Shown: positions 1-12,289 of the stretch, in pieces
How positions within the stretch are numbered: position 1 is the stretch's first letter
Layout: every line of letters begins with the position of its first letter
Source: Gadus chalcogrammus
Lineage: Eukaryota > Chordata > Actinopteri > Gadiformes > Gadidae
DNA length: 64,000 nucleotides
Assembly: GCF_026213295.1 (NCBI RefSeq)
Contig: NC_079423.1
Location: forward strand, 12,411,021-12,475,020
Direction of reading: 5' to 3'
Made by a program: the position numbers and the translations under genes
Notes under the pieces: model-generated
The model's input: the letters and a program-made list of their open reading frames with translations, nothing else
The model's database searches: none
Told to the model about the DNA's origin: nothing

Positions 1-62
1 AGGGTCGGGCCTGGTTAGTACTTGGATGGGAGACCGCCTGGGAATACCAGGTGCTGTAAGCA
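1..62 (+). rRNA. 5S rRNA, 3' part (window edge)
   Basis: Begins at about +58 of the 119-nt gene and runs to the 3' end. It is followed by 'attttcttttc', a shortened T-run terminator compared with most units. The 5' part lies outside the window. Confidence 0.93.
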
Positions 63-589
63 TTTTCTTTTCAACTCGAGCTCATTGCCTCCGTGGCCTA
101 CCGTGGCGTACCGTGACCTGATGTTTACTGCCAACCGCTTTGGAGGATTTAAGCAACATACAAAAACTGACAACGTCTCTCAAAACTATTTTGTGAAACA
201 TGAGGACAGTATAGTGATACTGCCAGCAGGGAGCACCAGAGAGCTGAACCGACAGTTGTACATTTCTTAAACTTTCACCAACACAAACACGCACGCTCAC
301 TTCAGATCATGGGAGGACGTCAAAAAATCACCACCCATTCTCTGACACTTTAACCGTTAACCTTGGTTCAAACATTTAACATCACACGCACACGCAGTGT
401 ATTTCAGATAATTAATGAATTCAGATGTCACAATGATCGTTTACATGGATAAGGAGTCCTACTGAATCAATTACTGCCGTTTATATCTAACTAATGATTG
501 TTTTTGTAAGAGTGTAACGTCGAGCCTCAGCAGCTTTCTCACTCCTTATGTGCTACTGTATAAAACCTGGTTTTGCGCCTGCACTAATT

Positions 590-708
590 GCTTACGGCCA
601 TACCACCCTGAACACGCCCGATCTCGTCTGATCTCGGAAGTTAAGCAGGGTCGGGCCTGGTTAGTACTTGGATGGGAGACCGCCTGGGAATACCAGGTGC
701 TGTAAGCT
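590..708 (+). rRNA. 5S rRNA
   Basis: Full 119 nt with a TATA-like box at 559-565 and T-run terminator. Single change c52-to-t in the A-box region ('gaagttaag'). Short-spacer class downstream. Confidence 0.95.
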
Positions 709-1227
709 TTTTCTTTTTCAACTCGAGCTCATTGACTCCGTGGCGTACCGTGACCTGATGTTTACTGCCAAGCGCTTTGGAGGATTTAAGCAACATACAA
801 AAACTGACAACGTCTCTCAAAACTATTTTTGTGAAACATGAGGACAGTATAGTGATACTGCCAGCAGGGAGCACCAGAGAGCTGAACCGACAGTTGTACA
901 TTTCTTAAACTTTCACCAACACAAACACGCACGCTCACTTCAGATCATGGGAGGACGTCAAAAAATCACCACCCATTCTCTGACACTTTAACCGTTAACC
1001 TTGGTTCAAACATTTAACATCACACGCACACGCAGTGTATTTCAGATAATTAATGAATTCAGATGTCACAATGATCGTTTACATGGATAAGGAGTCCTAC
1101 TGAATCAATTACTGCCGTTTATATCTAACTAATGATTGTTTTTGTAAAAGTGTAACGTCGAGCCTCAGCAGCTTTCTCACTCCTTATGTGCTACTGTATA
1201 AAACCTGGTTTTGCGCCTGCACTAATT

Positions 1228-1471
1228 GCTTACGGCCATACCAGCCTGAACACGCCCGATCTCGTCTGATCTCGGAAGCTAAGCTGGGTTGGGCCTGGTT
1301 AGTACTTGGATGGGAGACCTCCTCAGAAGCCCAGGTTGCTGTAAGTAGTGACGGGTGTCACCAAAAGAAAAAAAACACGCCCGATCTCGTCTGATCTCGG
1401 TAGCTTAGCAGGGTCGGGCCTGGTTAGTACTTGGATGGGAGACCGCCTGGGAATACCAGGTGCTATAAGCT
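1228..1471 (+). pseudogene. 5S gene split by A-tailed insert (copy 1)
   Basis: 5S sequence runs from +1 to +92 (1228-1319). It then switches to a non-5S tail of about 45 nt (cctcagaagcccaggttgct... ending in ccaaaag) and a short A run. 5S sequence resumes at 'acacgccc' (about +22) from 1375 to 1471. The 5S interval +22 to +92 is therefore present twice. The left half has several changes (c17-to-g, a58 region 'gctgggtt'). The right half has lost +1 to +21 but keeps the whole internal promoter and terminator. Neither half can give a normal 5S RNA. Confidence 0.85.
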
Positions 1472-2000
1472 TTTTCTTTTTCAACTCGAGCTCATTGCCT
1501 CCGTGGCCTACCGTGGCGTACCGTGACCTGATGTTTACTGCCAACCGCTTTGGAGGATTTAAGCAACATACAAAAACTGACTACGTCTCTCAAAACTATT
1601 TTTGTGAAACATGAGGACAGTATAGTGATACTGCCAGCAGGGAGCACCAGAGAGCTTAACCGACAGTTGTACATTTCTTAAACTTTCACCAACACAAACA
1701 CGCACGCTCACTTCAGATCATGGAAGGACGTCAAAAAATCACCACCCATTCTCTGACACTTTAACCGTTAACCTTGGTTCAAACATTTAACATCACACGC
1801 ACACGCAGTGTATTTCAGATAATTAATGAATTCAGATGTCACAATGATCGTTTACATGGATAAGGAGTCCTACTGAATCAATTACTGCCGTTTATATCTA
1901 ACTAATGATTGTTTTTGTAAGAGTGTAACGTCGAGCCTCAGCAGCTTTCTCACTCCTTATGTGCTACTGTATAAAACCTGGTTTTGCGCCTGCACTAATT

Positions 2001-2119
2001 GCTTACGGCCATACCACCCTGAACACGCCCGATCTCGTCTGATCTCGGAAGTTAAGCACGGTCGGGCCTGGTTAGTACTTGGATGGGAGACCGCCTGGGA
2101 ATACCAGATGCTGTAAGCT
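2001..2119 (+). rRNA. 5S rRNA, diverged
   Basis: Full length with three changes: c52-to-t, g59-to-c and 'ccagatg' for 'ccaggtg'. Two fall in or beside the A box, so this copy may be weak or silent. TATA box and terminator are present. Confidence 0.92.
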
Positions 2120-2638
2120 TTTTCTTTTTCAACTCGAGCTCATTGACTCCGCGGCGTACCGTGACCTGATGTTTACTGCCAACCGCTTTGGAGGATTAAG
2201 CAACATACAAAAACTGACAACGTCTCTCAAAACTATTTTTGTGAAACATGAGGACAGTATAGTGATACTGCCAGCAGGGAGCACCAGAGAGCTGAACCGA
2301 CAGTTGTACATTTCTTAAACTTTCACCAACACAAACACGCACGCTCACTTCAGATCATGGGAGGACGTCAAAAAAATCACCACCCATTCTCTGACACTTT
2401 AACCGTTAACCTTGGTTCAAACATTTAACATCACACGCACACGCAGTGTATTTCAGATAATTAATGAATTCAGATGTCACAATGATCGTTTACATGGATA
2501 AGGAGTCCTACTGAATCAATTACTGCCGTTTATATCTAACTAATGATTGTTTTTGTAAGAGTGTAACGTCGAGCCTCAGCAGCTTTCTCACTCCTTATGT
2601 GCTACTGTATAAAACCTGGTTTTGCGCCTGCACTAATT

Positions 2639-2757
2639 GATTACGGCCATACCACCCTGAACACGCCCGATCTCGTCTGATCTCGGAAGCTAAGCAGGGT
2701 CGGGCCTGGTTAGTACTTGGATGGGAGACCGCCTGGGAATACCAGGTGCTGTAAGCT
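2639..2757 (+). rRNA. 5S rRNA
   Basis: Full length. Starts 'gattacgg' (c2-to-a), a change shared with the units at 19320, 24705 and 33591. The rest is consensus, including the terminator. Confidence 0.94.
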
Positions 2758-3276
2758 TTTTCTTTTTCAACTCGAGCTCATTGACTCCGTGGCGTACCGT
2801 GACCTGATGTTTACTGCCAAGCGCTTTGGAGGATTTAAGCAACATACAAAAACTGACACGTCTCTCAAAAACTATTTTTGTGAAACATGAGGACAGTATA
2901 GTGATACTGCCAGCAGGGAGCACCAGAGAGCTGAACCGACAGTTGTACATTTCTTAAACTTTCACCAACACAAACACGCACGCTCACTTCAGATCATGGG
3001 AGGACGTCAAAAAATCACCACCCATTCTCTGACACTTTAACCGTTAACCTTGGTTCAAACATTTAACATCACACGCACACGCAGTGTATTTCAGATAATT
3101 AATGAATTCAGATGTCACAATGATCGTTTACATGGATAAGGAGTCCTACTGAATCAATTACTGCCGTTTATATCTAACTAATGATTGTTTTTGTAAAAGT
3201 GTAACGTCGAGCCTCAGCAGCTTTCTCACTCCTTATGTGCTACTGTATTAAACCTGGTTTTGCGCCTGCACTAATT

Positions 3277-3395
3277 GCTTACGGCCATACCACCCTGAAC
3301 ACGCCCGATCTCGTCTGATCTCGGTAGCTACGCAGGGTCGGGCCTGATTAGTACTTGGATGGGAGACCGCCTGGGAATACCAGGTGCTGTAAGCT
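3277..3395 (+). rRNA. 5S rRNA, diverged
   Basis: Full length with a49-to-t, a55-to-c and g71-to-a, so the A box is damaged. The upstream TATA-like box is altered to 'tgtattaaacc'. Likely a decayed copy. Confidence 0.9.
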
Positions 3396-3924
3396 TTTTC
3401 TTTTTCAACTCGAGCTCATTGCCTCCGTGGCCTACCGTGGCGTACCGTGACCTGATGTTTAGTGCCAACCGCTTTGGAGGATTTAAGCAACATACAAAAA
3501 CTGACAACGTCTCTCAAAACTGTTTTTTGTGAAACATGAGGACAGTATAGTGATACTGCCAGCAGGGAGCACCAGAGAGCTGAACTGACAGTTGTACATT
3601 TCTTAAACTTTCACCAACACAAACACGCACGCTCACTTCAGATCATGGGAGGACGTCAAAAAATCACCACCCATTCTCTGACACTTTAACCGTTAACCTT
3701 GGTTCAAACATTTAACATCACACGCACACGCAGTGTATTTCAGATAATTAATGAATTCAGATGTCACAATGATCGTTTACATGGATAAGGAGTCCTACTG
3801 AATCAATTACTGCCGTTTATATCTAACTAATGATTTTTTTGTAAAAGTGTAACGTCGAGCCTCAGCAGCTTTCTCACTCCTTATGTGCTACTGTATAAAA
3901 CCTGGTTTTGCGCCTGCATTAATT

Positions 3925-4043
3925 GCTTACGGCCATACCACCCTGAACACGCCCGATCTCGTCTGAACTCGGAAGCTAAGCAGGGTCGGGCCTGGTTAGT
4001 ACTTGGATGGGAGACCGCCTGGGAATACCAGGTGCTGTAAGTT
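3925..4043 (+). rRNA. 5S rRNA
   Basis: Full length with t43-to-a and a changed 3' end ('gtaagttttttc'). The T-run terminator is lengthened to six. Confidence 0.93.
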
Positions 4044-4561
4044 TTTTCTTTTCAACTCGAGCTCATTGACTCCGTGGCGTACCGTGACCTGATGTTTACT
4101 GCCAACCGCTTTGGAGGATTTAAGCAACATACAAAAACTGACTACGTCTCTCAAACTATTTTTGTGAAACATGAGGACAGTATAGTGATACTGCCAGCAG
4201 GGAGCACCAGAGAGCTGAACCGACAGTTGTACATTTCTTAAACTTTCACCAACACAAACACGCACGCTCACTTCAGATCATGGGAGGACGTCAAAAAATC
4301 ACCACCCATTCTCTGACACTTTAAACCGTTAACCTTGGTTCAAACATTTAACATCACACGCACACGCAGTGTATTTCAGATAATTAATGAATTCAGATGT
4401 CACAATGATCGTTTACATGGATAAGGAGTCCTACTGAATCAATTACTGCCGTTTATATCTAACTAATGATTGTTTTTGTAAAATTGTAACGTCGAGCCTC
4501 AGCAGCTTTCTCACTCCTTATGTGCTACTGTATAAAACCTGGTTTTGCGCCGGCACTAATT

Positions 4562-4680
4562 GCTTACGGCCATACCACCCTGAACACGCCCGATCTCGTC
4601 TGATCTCGGAAGCTAAGCAGGGTCGGGCCTGGTTAGTACTTGGATGGGAGACCGCCTGGGAATACCAGGTGCTGTAAGCT
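4562..4680 (+). rRNA. 5S rRNA
   Basis: Matches the array consensus over all 119 nt. TATA box and T-run terminator intact. The spacer downstream is the short class with extra substitutions. Confidence 0.96.
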
Positions 4681-5198
4681 TTTTCTTTTTCAACTCGAGC
4701 TCATTGACTCCGTGGCGTACCATGACCTGATGTTTACTGCCTACGGCTTTGGAGGATTTAAGCAACATACAAAAACTGACAACGTCTCTCAAAACTATTT
4801 TTGTGAAACATGAGGACAGTATAGTGATACTGCCAGCAGGGAGCACCAGAGAGCTGAACCGACAGTTGTACATTTCTTAAACTTTCACAAACACAAACAC
4901 GCACGCTCACTTCAGATCATGGGAGGACGTCAAAAAATCCCCACCCATTCTCTGACACTTTAACCGTTAACCTTGGTTCAAACATTGAACATCACACGCA
5001 CACGCAGTGTATTTCAGATAATTAATGAATTCAGATGTCACAATGATCGTTTACATGGATAAGGAGTCCTACTGAATCAATTACTGCCGTTATATCTAAC
5101 TAATGATTGTTTTTGTAAAAGTGTAACGTCGAGCCTCAGCAGCTTTCTCACTCCTTATGTGCTACTGTATAAAACCTGGTTTTGCGCCTGCACTAATT

Positions 5199-5318
5199 GC
5201 TTACGGCCATACCACCCTGAACACGCCCGATCTCGTTTGATCTCGGATGCTAAGCAGGGGTCGGGCCTGGTTAGTACTTGGATGGGAGACCGCCTGGGAA
5301 TACCAGGTGCTGTAAGCA
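5199..5318 (+). rRNA. 5S rRNA with indel
   Basis: c39-to-t, a50-to-t and one inserted g after the A box ('agcaggggtcggg'). The next 370 bp carry many single-base insertions up to the gap, so some changes here may be sequencing or assembly errors. Confidence 0.88.
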
Positions 5319-5692
5319 TTTTCTTTTTTCAACTCCGAGCTCATTGCCTCCGTGGCCTATCCTTGGCGTACCGTGACTCGATGTTTACTGCCCAACCGCT
5401 TTGGAGGATTTAAGCAACCATACAAAACACTGACAACGTCTCTCAAAACTATTTTTTGTGAACACATGAGGACCGTATAGTGATACTGCCCAGGCAGGAG
5501 CACCAGAGAGCTGAACCGACAGCTTGTACATTTCTTAAACTTTCACCAACACAAACACGCACGCTCACTTCAGATCATGGTGAGGACGTTCAAAAAATCC
5601 CCACCCATTCTCTGACACTTTAACCGTTAACCTTGGTTCAAACATTGAACATCACACGCACACGCAGTGTATTTAGATAATTACATTGAATT

Positions 5693-5792
5693 NNNNNNNN
5701 NNNNNNNNNNNNNNNNNNNNNNNNNNNNNNNNNNNNNNNNNNNNNNNNNNNNNNNNNNNNNNNNNNNNNNNNNNNNNNNNNNNNNNNNNNNN
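5693..5792. other. Assembly gap (100 N) inside the array
   Basis: Exactly 100 N, the usual placeholder for an unknown gap size. It interrupts a unit. The distance from the gene at 5199 to the 3' fragment at 5793 fits a single missing gene start, but whole units could be missing. Confidence 0.99.
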
Positions 5793-5812
5793 GAATCCAG
5801 GTGCTGTAAGCA
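5793..5812 (+). rRNA. 5S rRNA, 3' fragment after gap
   Basis: Only the last 20 nt of a 5S gene are visible ('gaatccagg', one base deleted). The rest is in the gap. Confidence 0.85.
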
Positions 5813-6341
5813 TTTTCTTTTTCAACTCGAGCTCATTGACTCCGTGGCCTACCGTGGCGTACCGTGACCTGATGTTTACTGCCAACCGCTTTGGAGGATT
5901 TAAGCAACATACAAAAACTGACAACGTCTCTCAAAACTAATTTTGTGAAACATGAGGACAGTATAGTGATACTGCCAGCAGGGAGCACCAGAGAGCTGAA
6001 CCGACAGTTGTACATTCCTTAAACTTTCACCAACACAAACACGCACGCTCACTTCAGATCATGGGAGGACGTCAAAAATCACCACCCATTCTCTGACACT
6101 TTAACCGTTAACCTTGGTTCAAACATTTAACATCACACGCACACGCAGTGTATTTCAGATAATTAATGAATTCAGATGTCACAATGATCGTTTGCATGGA
6201 TAAGGAGTCCTACTGAACTCAATTACTGCCGTTTATATCTAACTAATGATTGTTTTTGTAAGAGTGTAACGTCGAGCCTCAGCAGCTTTCTCACTCCTTA
6301 TGTGCTACTGTATAAAACCTGGTTTTGCGCCTGCACTAATT

Positions 6342-6461
6342 GCTTACGGCCATACCACCCTGAACACGCCCGATCTCGTCTGATCTCGGAAGCTAAGCAG
6401 GGTCGGGCCTGGTTAGTACTTGGATGGGAGACCTGCCTGGGAATACCAGGTGCTGTAAGCT
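6342..6461 (+). rRNA. 5S rRNA with 1-nt insertion
   Basis: One extra t after +92 ('acctgcctggg'), inside the C-box region of the internal promoter. Otherwise consensus with TATA box and terminator. Confidence 0.93.
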
Positions 6462-6989
6462 TTTTCTTTTTCAACTCGAGCTCATTGACTCCGTGGCCTA
6501 CCGTGGCGTACCGTGACCTGATGTTTACTGCCAACCGCTTTGGAGGATTTAAGCAACATACAAAAACTGACAACGTCTCTCAAAACTATTTTTGTGAAAC
6601 ATGAGGACAGTATAGTGATACTGCCAGCAGGGAGCACCAGAGAGCTGAACCGACAGTTGTACATTTCTTAAACTTTCACCAACACAAACACGCACGCTCA
6701 CTTCAGATCATGGGAGGACGTCAAAAATCACCACCCATTCTCTGACACTTTAACCGTTAACCTTGGTTCAAACATTTAACATCACACGCACACGCAGTGT
6801 ATTTCAGATAATTAATGAATTCAGATGTCACAATGATCGTTTACATGGATAAGGAGTCCTACTGAATCAATTACTGCCGTTTATATCTAACTAATGATTG
6901 TTTTTGTAAAAGTGTAACGTCGAGCCTCAGCAGCTTTCTCACTCCTTATGTGCTACTGTATGAAACCTGGTTTTGCGCCTGCACTAATT

Positions 6990-7108
6990 GCTTACGGCCA
7001 TACCACCCTGAACACGCCCGATCTCGTCTGATCTCGAAAGCTAAGCAGGGTCGGGCCTGGTTAGTACTTGGATGGGAGACCGCCTGGGAATACCAGGTGC
7101 TGTAAGCT
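6990..7108 (+). rRNA. 5S rRNA, TATG variant
   Basis: g48-to-a ('ctcgaaagc'). The upstream element reads 'tgtatgaaacc' in place of 'tgtataaaacc', a TATA variant also seen before 28592, 35531 and 36179. The copy at 36179 has the same g48-to-a change. Confidence 0.94.
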
Positions 7109-7636
7109 TTTTCTTTTCAACTCGAGCTCATTGCCTCCGTGGCCTACCGTGGCGTACCGTGACCTGATGTTTACTGCCAACCGCTTTGGAGGATTTAAGC
7201 AACATACAAAAACTGACAACGTCTCTCAAAACTATTTTTGTGAAACATGAGGACAGTATAGTGATACTGCCAGCAGGGAGCACCAGAGAGCTGAAACGAC
7301 AGTTGTACATTTCTTAAACTTTCACCAACACAAACACGCACGCTCACTTCAGATCATGGGAGGACGTCAAAAAATCACCACCCATTCTCTGACACTTTAA
7401 CCGTTAACCTTGGTTCAAACATTTAACATCACACGCACACGCAGTGTATTTCAGATAATTAATGAATTCAGATGTCACAATGATCGTTTACATGGATAAG
7501 GAGTCCTACTGAATCAATTACTGCCGTTTATATCTAACTAATGATTGTTTTTGTAAAAGTGTAACGTCGAGCCTCAGCAGCTTTCTCACTCCTTATGTGC
7601 TACTGTATAAAACCTGGTTTTGCGCCTGCACTAATT

Positions 7637-7755
7637 GCTTACGGCCATACCACCCTGAACACGCCCGATCTCGTCTGATCTCGGAAGCTAAGCAGGGTCG
7701 GGCCTGGTTAGTACTTGGATGGGAGACCGCCTGGGAATACCAGGTGCTGTAAGCT
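7637..7755 (+). rRNA. 5S rRNA, consensus
   Basis: Consensus over 119 nt. TATA box and double T-run terminator intact. First of ten near-identical units. Confidence 0.97.
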
Positions 7756-8283
7756 TTTTCTTTTTCAACTCGAGCTCATTGACTCCGTGGCCTACCGTGG
7801 CGTACCGTGACCTGATGTTTACTGCCAACCGCTTTGGAGGATTTAAGCAACATACAAAAACTGACAACGTCTCTCAAAACTATTTTTGTGAAACATGAGG
7901 ACAGTATAGTGATACTGCCAGCAGGGAGCACCAGAGAGCTGAACCGACAGTTGTACATTTCTTAAACTTTCACCAACACAAACACGCACGCTCACTTCAG
8001 ATCATGGGAGGACGTCAAAAAATCACCACCCATTCTCTGACACTTTAACCGTTAACCTTGGTTCAAACATTTAACATCACACGCACACGCAGTGTATTTC
8101 AGATAATTAATGAATTCAGATGTCACAATGATCGTTTACATGGATAAGGAGTCCTACTGAATCAATTACTGCCGTTTATATCTAACTAATGATTGTTTTT
8201 GTAAAGTGTAACGTCGAGCCTCAGCAGCTTTCTCACTCCTTATGTGCTACTGTATAAAACCTGGTTTTGCGCCTGCACTAATT

Positions 8284-8402
8284 GCTTACGGCCATACCAC
8301 CCTGAACACGCCCGATCTCGTCTGATCTCGGAAGCTAAGCAGGGTCGGGCCTGGTTAGTACTTGGATGGGAGACCGCCTGGGAATACCAGGTGCTGTAAG
8401 CT
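8284..8402 (+). rRNA. 5S rRNA, consensus
   Basis: Consensus gene. The spacer just upstream has 'gtaaagtgtaac', two bases shorter than usual. Confidence 0.97.
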
Positions 8403-8930
8403 TTTTCTTTTTCAACTCGAGCTCATTGACTCCGTGGCCTACCGTGGCGTACCGTGACCTGATGTTTACTGCCAACCGCTTTGGAGGATTTAAGCAACAT
8501 ACAAAAACTGACAACGTCTCTCAAAACTATTTTTGTGAAACATGAGGACAGTATAGTGATACTGCCAGCAGGGAGCACCAGAGAGCTGAACCGACAGTTG
8601 TACATTTCTTAAACTTTCACCAACACAAACACGCACGCTCACTTCAGATCATGGGAGGACGTCAAAAAATCACCACCCATTCTCTGACACTTTAACCGTT
8701 AACCTTGGTTCAAACATTTAACATCACACGCACACGCAGTGTATTTCAGATAATTAATGAATTCAGATGTCACAATGATCGTTTACATGGATAAGGAGTC
8801 CTACTGAATCAATTACTGCCGTTTATATCTAACTAATGATTGTTTTTGTAAGAGTGTAACGTCGAGCCTCAGCAGCTTTCTCACTCCTTATGTGCTACTG
8901 TATAAAACCTGGTTTGCGCCTGCACTAATT

Positions 8931-9049
8931 GCTTACGGCCATACCACCCTGAACACGCCCGATCTCGTCTGATCTCGGAAGCTAAGCAGGGTCGGGCCTG
9001 GTTAGTACTTGGATGGGAGACCGCCTGGGAATACCAGGTGCTGTAAGCT
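8931..9049 (+). rRNA. 5S rRNA, consensus
   Basis: Consensus gene. One t is missing between the TATA box and the start ('ggtttgcgcc'), so TATA-to-start spacing is one base shorter. Confidence 0.97.
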
Positions 9050-9577
9050 TTTTCTTTTTCAACTCGAGCTCATTGCCTCCGTGGCCTACCGTGGCGTACC
9101 GTGACCTGATGTTTACTGCCAACCGCTTTGGAGGATTTAAGCAACATACAAAAACTGACAACGTCTCTCAAAACTATTTTTGTGAAACATGAGGACAGTA
9201 TAGTGATACTGCCAGCAGGGAGCACCAGAGAGCTGAACCGACAGTTGTACATTTCTTAAACTTTCACCAACACAAACACGCACGCTCACTTCAGATCATG
9301 GGAGGACGTCAAAAATCACCACCCATTCTCTGACACTTTAACCGTTAACCTTGGTTCAAACATTTAACATCACACGCACACGCAGTGTATTTCAGATAAT
9401 TAATGAATTCAGATGTCACAATGATCGTTTACATGGATAAGGAGTCCTACTGAATCAATTACTGCCGTTTATATCTAACTAATGATTGTTTTTGTAAAAG
9501 TGTAACGTCGAGCCTCAGCAGCTTTCTCACTCCTTATGTGCTACTGTATAAAACCTGGTTTTGCGCCTGCACTAATT

Positions 9578-9696
9578 GCTTACGGCCATACCACCCTGAA
9601 CACGCCCGATCTCGTCTGATCTCGGAAGCTAAGCAGGGTCGGGCCTGGTTAGTACTTGGATGGGAGACCGCCTGGGAATACCAGGTGCTGTAAGCT
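9578..9696 (+). rRNA. 5S rRNA, consensus
   Basis: Consensus gene with normal TATA box and terminator. Downstream spacer is the 'tgcctccg' class. Confidence 0.97.
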
Positions 9697-10224
9697 TTTT
9701 CTTTTTCAACTCGAGCTCATTGCCTCCGTGGCCTACCGTGGCGTACCGTGACCTGATGTTTACTGCCAACCGCTTTGGAGGATTTAAGCAACATACAAAA
9801 ACTGACAACGTCTCTCAAAACTATTTTTGTGAAACATGAGGACAGTATAGTGATACTGCCAGCAGGGAGCACCAGAGAGCTGAACCGACAGTTGTACATT
9901 TCTTAAACTTTCACCAACACAAACACGCACGCTCACTTCAGATCATGGGAGGACGTCAAAAAATCACCACCCATTCTCTGACACTTTAACCGTTAACCTT
10001 GGTTCAAACATTTAACATCACACGCACACGCAGTGTATTTCAGATAATTAATGAATTCAGATGTCACAATGATCGTTTACATGGATAAGGAGTCCTACTG
10101 AATCAATTACTGCCGTTTATATCTAACTAATGATTGTTTTTGTAAAAGTGTAACGTCGAGCCTCAGCAGCTTTCTCACTCCTTATGTGCTACTGTATAAA
10201 CCTGGTTTTGCGCCTGCACTAATT

Positions 10225-10343
10225 GCTTACGGCCATACCACCCTGAACACGCCCGATCTCGTCTGATCTCGGAAGCTAAGCAGGGTCGGGCCTGGTTAGT
10301 ACTTGGATGGGAGACCGCCTGGGAATACCAGGTGCTGTAAGCT
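10225..10343 (+). rRNA. 5S rRNA, consensus
   Basis: Consensus gene. The TATA-like element is one a shorter ('gtataaacctgg'), as in the units at 21259 and 25999. Confidence 0.97.
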
Positions 10344-10873
10344 TTTTCTTTTTCAACTCGAGCTCATTGCCTCCGTGGCCTACCGTGGCGTACCGTGACC
10401 TGATGTTTACTGCCAACCGCTTTGGAGGATTTAAGCAACATACAAAAACTGACAACGTCTCTCAAAACTATTTTTGTGAAACATGAGGACAGTATAGTGA
10501 TACTGCCAGCAGGGAGCACCAGAGAGCTGAACCGACAGTTGTACATTTCTTAAACTTTCACCAACACAAACACGCACGCTCACTTCAGATCATGGGAGGA
10601 CGTCAAAAAATCACCACCCATTCTCTGACACTTTAACCGTTAACCTTGGTTCAAACATTTAACATCACACGCACACGCAGTGTATTTCAGATAATTAATG
10701 AATTCAGATGTCACAATGATCGTTTACATGGATAAGGAGTCCTACTGAATCAATTACTGCCGTTTATATCTAACTAATGATTGTTTTTGTAAAAGTGTAA
10801 CGTCGAAGCCTCAGCAGCTTTCTCACTCCTTATGTGCTACTGTATAAAACCTGGTTTTGCGCCTGCACTAATT

Positions 10874-10992
10874 GCTTACGGCCATACCACCCTGAACACG
10901 CCCGATCTCGTCTGATCTCGGAAGCTAAGCAGGGTCGGGCCTGGTTAGTACTTGGATGGGAGACCGCCTGGGAATACCAGGTGCTGTAAGCT
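10874..10992 (+). rRNA. 5S rRNA, consensus
   Basis: Consensus gene. Upstream spacer has one extra a ('gtcgaagcctc'). Confidence 0.97.
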
Positions 10993-11490
10993 TTTTCTTT
11001 TTCAACTCGAGCTCATTGACTCCGTGGCCTACCGTGGCGTACCGTGACCTGATGTTTACTGCCAACCGCTTTGGAGGATTTAAGCAACATACAAAAACTG
11101 ACAACGTCTCTCAAAACTATTTTTGTGAAACATGAGGACAGTATAGTGATACTGCCAGCAGGGAGCACCAGAGAGCTGAACCGACAGTTGTACATTTCTT
11201 AAACTTTCACCAACACAAACACGCACGCTCACTTCAGATCATGGGAGGACGTCAAAAAATCACCACCCATTCTCTGACACTTTAACCGTTAACCTTGGTT
11301 CAAACATTTAACATCACACGCACACGCAGTGTATTTCAGATAATTAATGAATTCAGATGTCACAATGATCGTTTACATGGATAAGGAGTCCTACTGAATC
11401 AATTACTGCCGTTTATATCTAACTAATGATTGTTTTTGTAAAAGTGTAACGTCGAGCCTCAGCAGCTTTCTCACTCCTTATGTGCTACTG

Positions 11491-11497
11491 TATAAAA
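11491..11497 (+). promoter_or_regulatory. TATA-like upstream element of 5S genes (representative)
   Basis: 'tataaaa' lies at -31 to -25 of the reference 5S gene and recurs at this spacing before nearly all units. Such -30 TATA boxes assist TFIIIB placement at 5S genes in several animals. Variants: tatgaaa (before 6990, 28592, 35531, 36179), tattaaa (before 3277), gataaaa (before 19967), and a one-base-shorter form (before 10225, 21259, 25999). Confidence 0.8.
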
Positions 11498-11521
11498 CCT
11501 GGTTTTGCGCCTGCACTAATT

Positions 11522-11640
11522 GCTTACGGCCATACCACCCTGAACACGCCCGATCTCGTCTGATCTCGGAAGCTAAGCAGGGTCGGGCCTGGTTAGTACT
11601 TGGATGGGAGACCGCCTGGGAATACCAGGTGCTGTAAGCT
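11522..11640 (+). rRNA. 5S rRNA, consensus (reference copy)
   Basis: 5S rRNA is the small RNA of the large ribosomal subunit, made by pol III from a type 1 promoter. This copy shows the array consensus: starts gcttacggcc, A-box region about 11571-11585, intermediate element about 11588-11593, C-box region about 11601-11618, and ends gctgtaagct. It is flanked by the TATA-like box and terminator listed separately. Nothing in the sequence suggests inactivation. Confidence 0.98.
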
Positions 11641-11650
11641 TTTTCTTTTT
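11640..11650 (+). terminator. Pol III T-run terminator (representative)
   Basis: Five T, one C, five T directly at the 3' end of the 5S gene ('cttttt c ttttt'). The double run recurs after almost every unit. A few copies carry 'attttc' or 'gatttt' in place of the first run, leaving the second as back-up. Confidence 0.88.
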
Positions 11651-12170
11651 CAACTCGAGCTCATTGCCTCCGTGGCCTACCGTGGCGTACCGTGACCTGA
11701 TGTTTACTGCCAACCGCTTTGGAGGATTTAAGCAACATACAAAAACTGACAACGTCTCTCAAAACTATTTTTGTGAAACATGAGGACAGTATAGTGATAC
11801 TGCCAGCAGGGAGCACCAGAGAGCTGAACCGACAGTTGTACATTTCTTAAACTTTCACCAACACAAACACGCACGCTCACTTCAGATCATGGGAGGACGT
11901 CAAAAAATCACCACCCATTCTCTGACACTTTAACCGTTAACCTTGGTTCAAACATTTAACATCACACGCACACGCAGTGTATTTCAGATAATTAATGAAT
12001 TCAGATGTCACAATGATCGTTTACATGGATAAGGAGTCCTACTGAATCAATTACTGCCGTTTATATCTAACTAATGATTGTTTTTGTAAAAGTGTAACGT
12101 CGAGCCTCAGCAGCTTTCTCACTCCTTATGTGCTACTGTATAAAACCTGGTTTTTGCGCCTGCACTAATT

Positions 12171-12289
12171 GCTTACGGCCATACCACCCTGAACACGCCC
12201 GATCTCGTCTGATCTCGGAAGCTAAGCAGGGTCGGGCCTGGTTAGTACTTGGATGGGAGACCGCCTGGGAATACCAGGTGCTGTAAGCT
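12171..12289 (+). rRNA. 5S rRNA, consensus
   Basis: Consensus gene. One extra t between the TATA box and the start ('ggtttttgcgcc'). Confidence 0.97.

Noticed and set aside
11661..11843. 60-residue minus-strand frame (MYNCRFSSLV...) repeated in nearly every spacer
   Set aside because: It exists because the spacer is tandemly copied; it is broken by indels in several units and matches no family I recognise. Repetition alone is not evidence of coding.
11940..11955. B-box-like 'ggttcaaac' in each spacer, suggesting a tRNA or SINE
   Set aside because: No A box at proper distance and no cloverleaf or acceptor stem around it.
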